Assembly (NCBI GenBank): GCA_947649215.1
Contig: CANSQW010000052.1
Location: forward strand, 1-7,641
Length of the DNA stretch: 7,641 nucleotides
Reading direction: 5' to 3'
Origin: an uncultured bacterium
Lineage (GTDB): Bacteria; Actinomycetota; Coriobacteriia; Coriobacteriales; Eggerthellaceae
Positions 4,884 to 7,641 of the stretch are shown one piece after another. The notes under the pieces were generated by a model. It had not been told where the DNA came from. It did no database searches and worked only from the letters and a program-made list of their open reading frames with translations. The position numbers and the translations under genes are program-made. Within the stretch, counting starts at the first letter, position 1, and each line of letters opens with the position of its first letter.

Positions 4884-7289
4884 GTGGCGGAATTCAAGGA
4901 CGTTTCGCATGAGCGCCATGACGGGGCTGTCATCGGCAGGCCCGACAAGTACGAGTACGTCGAGCACGAGAAGCCCTGGCGCTACCAGGAAGGCGAGTAC
5001 ACCGTCACTCGCGGGAGCGCTTGGTCTGGTCCGGGCTGCCATCTCGGCTGCGGGCTTTTGCTCTACACCGACAAGGACGGCAACCTCGTGAAGGTCGAGG
5101 GTGACCCTGAGAACCCGTTCAACGAGGGCCGCCTGTGCGTTCGCTGCCTCGACCTCATGGAGGCCGCCTATAACGAGCAGCGCGTCGCCTTCCCCATGAG
5201 GCGCGATCCCAAGGATCGTGGCAAGGACGCCTGGGAGCGTATCTCCTGGGACGAGGCCTACGACCTTATCGCCGAGCGCTTCCTGGACTACAAGGAGCGC
5301 TTCGGGGCCCAGTCCGTGCTGTTCTTCAAGGGCACCGGCCGTGACATCGCTCCGTGGATCAGCCACCTCGCCTGGTCCTTCGGCAGCCCCAACGTGGTGT
5401 TCGCGCTCTCGGGGTGCGCCTGCTTCGTCCCCCGCATCGCCAGCTCCATGTGCACGTCGGGCTCCTTCTGGGTGGGCGACTACTCCCAGCAGTTCACCAA
5501 GCGCTACGACGACCCGCGTTGGAAGGCGCCGGAGTGCATCGTGCTGTGGGGCAACAATCCCATCGTCTCCAACTCGGATGGACTGTACGGCCACTGGGTG
5601 GTGGACTGCATGCGTCGCGGCAGCCAGATCATCTCCGTCGATCCCAAGATGACGTGGCTCGGCACGAAGGCCCGCGTATTCCTTCCCCTGCGCCCCGGCA
5701 CCGATGCTGCGCTGGCTTTGGGCATCCTCCACGTGATGATCGAGGAGGAGATCTACGACAAGGACTTCGTCGAGTGCTGGTGCTACGGCTTCGACCAGCT
5801 GAAGGAGGCCTGCGAGCCCTACACGCCCGAGGCGACGGCCGAGATCTGCTGGGTCAGCCCCGAGAAGATCGTCGAGGCCGCCCGCTTCATCGCCGCCGCC
5901 GACGGCATGATCATGCAATGGGGCGTGGCTGTGGACATGTCCAAAGAGGCCGTCCCCGCCTGCCAGGCGCTCTCCGCCATCTTCCAGATCACCGGCAACG
6001 TCGACGTCCCCGGCGGCATGATCGCCCCGCCCTCCATCCTTCCGTATTACGCAGGTTGGGGCGGCGAGAACCTCTCTGACGAGCAGAAGGAGAAGCGGCT
6101 GGGCATCCACAAGTACCCGCTGTACCGCTACGGCTTCAAGAACGCCTCTACGGACGTGACGCTCGAGTGCCTGGAGACGGGCAAGGACGAGCTGGGCAAC
6201 GACTACCCGCTCAAGGCGGCCTGGCTGCAGACCACTAACCCCCTGGTGAACTCGTCGCCCGACGCGCGCCGCACGTACAACGCGCTCAACAAGCTCGAGT
6301 TCATCGTCAGCGTCGATATGTTCGTCACGCCCACCGTCCAGGCCCTCGCCGACGTGTTCCTCCCTGCCTGCACCTTTGCCGAGCGCAACGGCATCCGCAT
6401 CGGCGACGGCGTGCAGCGCGGCGAGACCATCAACAAGGCCATCCAGGTGGGCGAGGCCAAGTCCGACATGGTCATCAACATGGAGATCGGCTGGCGCATC
6501 TGCCCCGAGCACTATCCCTGGAAAACCGAGGAGGAGATGTTCTCCCACATCCTCCAGGGTATGGAGATGAGCTTCGAGGAGCTGCGCGAGTCGGCGCCCA
6601 CCTACCTTGACTTCGAGTACAAGAAGTACGAGAAGGGCCTGCTGCGCGCGGACGGCCAGCCGGGCTTCGAGACGGCGACTGGCCGCATCGAGCTGTGGTC
6701 CTCGTACTTCAACCAGATCGGCATCCAGTGCGTGCCCAGCTTCGAGGAGCCCTCGCCTGGCCCGGTGGCCGACCCGGATCTCTACGAGGAGTATCCGATG
6801 ATCCTGACGACGGGCGCTCGCAACTGGAGCCTGTTCCACAGCGAGCATCGCCAGGTTCCGCGCCTGCGCGCCCTGCGCCCCGATCCCGTTGTCCAGATGC
6901 ATCCTGCGGCCGCCGAGAAGTACGGCCTGACCGAGGGCGACTGGGTGTGGGTGGAGAACCAGCGCGGCCGCGCCAAGCGCCGCGTCCAGCTGACCGAGGC
7001 CCTGGATCCGCGCTACTGCTCCACCGACCACGGCTGGTGGATGCCCGAGCAGGAGGGCTACGCGGACGGCGGGTTCAGCGGCATGTACGACTACAACATC
7101 AACCAGCTGCTGCAGTACGCTCCGGGCAGGTCTGGGTTCGGATCCAACTACAAGACGCTGCTGTGCCGCATCTACAAGTGCAAGCCCGGCGACCATAACA
7201 CGCTGGAGAACCCCCTGGGACCGGGGCCCATGGGCACGAACGCCTATGACGAGATGTATCGCGACGAGATCGAAAAGGGTGGTAACTGA
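4884..7289 (+). CDS. Cytoplasmic molybdopterin oxidoreductase, acetylene hydratase/catechol dehydroxylase-like
   Basis: This 801-residue catalytic subunit belongs to the DMSO reductase superfamily (bis-pterin Mo or W). Domains in order: an N-terminal Fe-S region with C52, C56, C85 and C88 (PGCHLGCG and GRLCVRC); the pterin-binding core from WERISWDEA (117-125); and the C-terminal dinucleotide-binding domain from about 637 (YPMILTTGARN) to IYKC (763-766). Compared from memory with Pelobacter acetylene hydratase, SPN...GC aligns C178 with the metal-ligand Cys141, and the PDPV, HP, GW/WVE, WxPEQEG, GFSG and terminal YKC segments also match. It therefore fits the group holding acetylene hydratase, pyrogallol transhydroxylase and gut catechol dehydroxylases, which remove or move hydroxyl groups or water. 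The first cysteine of the usual CxxCxxxC is G49. No twin-arginine signal is present, so it should be cytoplasmic. The GTG start has AGAGGAG five bases upstream. A 35-residue tail follows IYKC. The ferredoxin gene starts one base after the stop. Superfamily is certain; the substrate is not known. Confidence 0.93.
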   Translation: MAEFKDVSHERHDGAVIGRPDKYEYVEHEKPWRYQEGEYTVTRGSAWSGPGCHLGCGLLLYTDKDGNLVKVEGDPENPFNEGRLCVRCLDLMEAAYNEQRVAFPMRRDPKDRGKDAWERISWDEAYDLIAERFLDYKERFGAQSVLFFKGTGRDIAPWISHLAWSFGSPNVVFALSGCACFVPRIASSMCTSGSFWVGDYSQQFTKRYDDPRWKAPECIVLWGNNPIVSNSDGLYGHWVVDCMRRGSQIISVDPKMTWLGTKARVFLPLRPGTDAALALGILHVMIEEEIYDKDFVECWCYGFDQLKEACEPYTPEATAEICWVSPEKIVEAARFIAAADGMIMQWGVAVDMSKEAVPACQALSAIFQITGNVDVPGGMIAPPSILPYYAGWGGENLSDEQKEKRLGIHKYPLYRYGFKNASTDVTLECLETGKDELGNDYPLKAAWLQTTNPLVNSSPDARRTYNALNKLEFIVSVDMFVTPTVQALADVFLPACTFAERNGIRIGDGVQRGETINKAIQVGEAKSDMVINMEIGWRICPEHYPWKTEEEMFSHILQGMEMSFEELRESAPTYLDFEYKKYEKGLLRADGQPGFETATGRIELWSSYFNQIGIQCVPSFEEPSPGPVADPDLYEEYPMILTTGARNWSLFHSEHRQVPRLRALRPDPVVQMHPAAAEKYGLTEGDWVWVENQRGRAKRRVQLTEALDPRYCSTDHGWWMPEQEGYADGGFSGMYDYNINQLLQYAPGRSGFGSNYKTLLCRIYKCKPGDHNTLENPLGPGPMGTNAYDEMYRDEIEKGGN

Positions 7290-7290
7290 G

Positions 7291-7638
7291 ATGGCCATGG
7301 GAATGCTTGTCGACTACGAATGGTGCACTGGCTGCCATACCTGCGAGATGGCCTGCGCGGTGGAGCTGAGCCATCGAAACTTCCCCGAGGGGCACTGCGG
7401 CGTCAAGGTGCATGAGGAGGGCATCTACCAGATCGGCGAGGATCGCTGGACTGACATCTTCGTGCCCGTCTTCACCGACCTGTGCGATCAATGCGCCCAG
7501 CGCCTGGCCGAGGGCGCGAAGGAGCCGAGCTGCGTGAAGCACTGCCAGGCCCGCGTCCTGGCCTACGGGCCCGTCGAGGAGCTGGCGGCTAGGCTGGCCG
7601 CCAAGCCCAAGCAGGTGCTCTACTGCCTCGAGGGCTAG
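7291..7638 (+). CDS. Two-cluster [4Fe-4S] ferredoxin, electron-transfer partner
   Basis: This 115-residue protein carries two cysteine sets: C12, C15, C18, C22 (WCTGCHTCEMAC) and C65, C68, C81, C85 (LCDQC...SCVKHC). The pattern predicts two [4Fe-4S] clusters, with the last cysteine of each set exchanged between clusters as in bacterial ferredoxins. It resembles a shortened DmsB/NrfC-type subunit, which usually has four clusters and about 200 residues. It has no membrane helix or signal peptide, matching the cytoplasmic catalytic subunit. The ATG is one base after the stop of the oxidoreductase (TGA G ATG), so translation is probably coupled. AAGGGTGG upstream supports the start at 7291 over ATGs at 7297 and 7303. 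Extra cysteines C36 and C112 lie outside the motifs. It most likely feeds electrons to the catalytic subunit from an unknown cytoplasmic donor. It ends three bases before the window edge, so further subunits or a chaperone may follow. Confidence 0.92.
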   Translation: MAMGMLVDYEWCTGCHTCEMACAVELSHRNFPEGHCGVKVHEEGIYQIGEDRWTDIFVPVFTDLCDQCAQRLAEGAKEPSCVKHCQARVLAYGPVEELAARLAAKPKQVLYCLEG

Positions 7639-7641
7639 GTC

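Noticed and set aside
4884..4980. Twin-arginine export signal on the molybdoenzyme
   Set aside because: The first 30 residues have no RR motif or hydrophobic stretch, and no better upstream start in frame is supported by a ribosome site.
4884..7289. Formate dehydrogenase, nitrate reductase or arsenate reductase assignment
   Set aside because: The N-terminal PGCHLGC...LCVRC pattern, the metal-ligand region around C178 and the C-terminal YKC segment point to the acetylene hydratase/transhydroxylase/dehydroxylase group, and there is no selenocysteine or usual nitrate reductase feature.
4224..7298. A 1024-codon open frame on the minus strand opposite the molybdoenzyme gene
   Set aside because: It lies antisense to a clearly conserved enzyme, runs through the divergent control region and part of a carrier, and its Ala/Gly/Val/His/Arg/Leu-rich product resembles no protein. 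GC-rich codons leave few stops on the opposite strand.

Overview
The window looks like a piece of a GC-rich anaerobic gut actinobacterium, most likely a coriobacterium of the Eggerthellaceae (Eggerthella/Gordonibacter/Adlercreutzia type). This is inferred from the high GC, the GTG starts with strong AGGAG-like ribosome sites, and the gene content: a molybdenum-cofactor oxidoreductase of the acetylene hydratase / transhydroxylase / catechol dehydroxylase type with a small ferredoxin partner, plus SLC13-type anion carriers and a LysR regulator. No marker gene in the window fixes the species.

Layout. Positions 1-4657 are all read on the minus strand. In transcription order they hold an SLC13-type carrier (4657-3128), a LysR-type regulator with its own likely promoter (3013-2102) and a clear hairpin terminator after it, a small one-helix membrane protein (1931-1650), a second SLC13-type carrier (1589-144), and the first 29 codons of a cysteine-rich zinc-ribbon-like protein (88 to beyond the window edge). 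Positions 4884-7638 are read on the plus strand: an 801-residue molybdopterin oxidoreductase followed after one base by a 115-residue two-cluster ferredoxin. The 226-bp gap 4658-4883 is the divergent control region. No stretch over 300 bases lacks a gene, and I see no RNA genes, CRISPR arrays, insertion sequences or phage genes.

How the parts may work together (inference). The oxidoreductase has no twin-arginine signal, so it should work in the cytoplasm. Its substrate must therefore be made inside the cell or imported. The divergently transcribed SLC13-type carrier is the natural candidate importer and points to an anionic substrate. The ferredoxin would pass electrons to the enzyme, and the LysR protein would sense the substrate and control one or both carriers and perhaps the enzyme. 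The two carriers are paralogues that share unusual substitutions in the cation and substrate loops of the family, which suggests a divergent subfamily. The second carrier sits in its own unit with a small membrane protein and a zinc-ribbon protein, both of unknown role.
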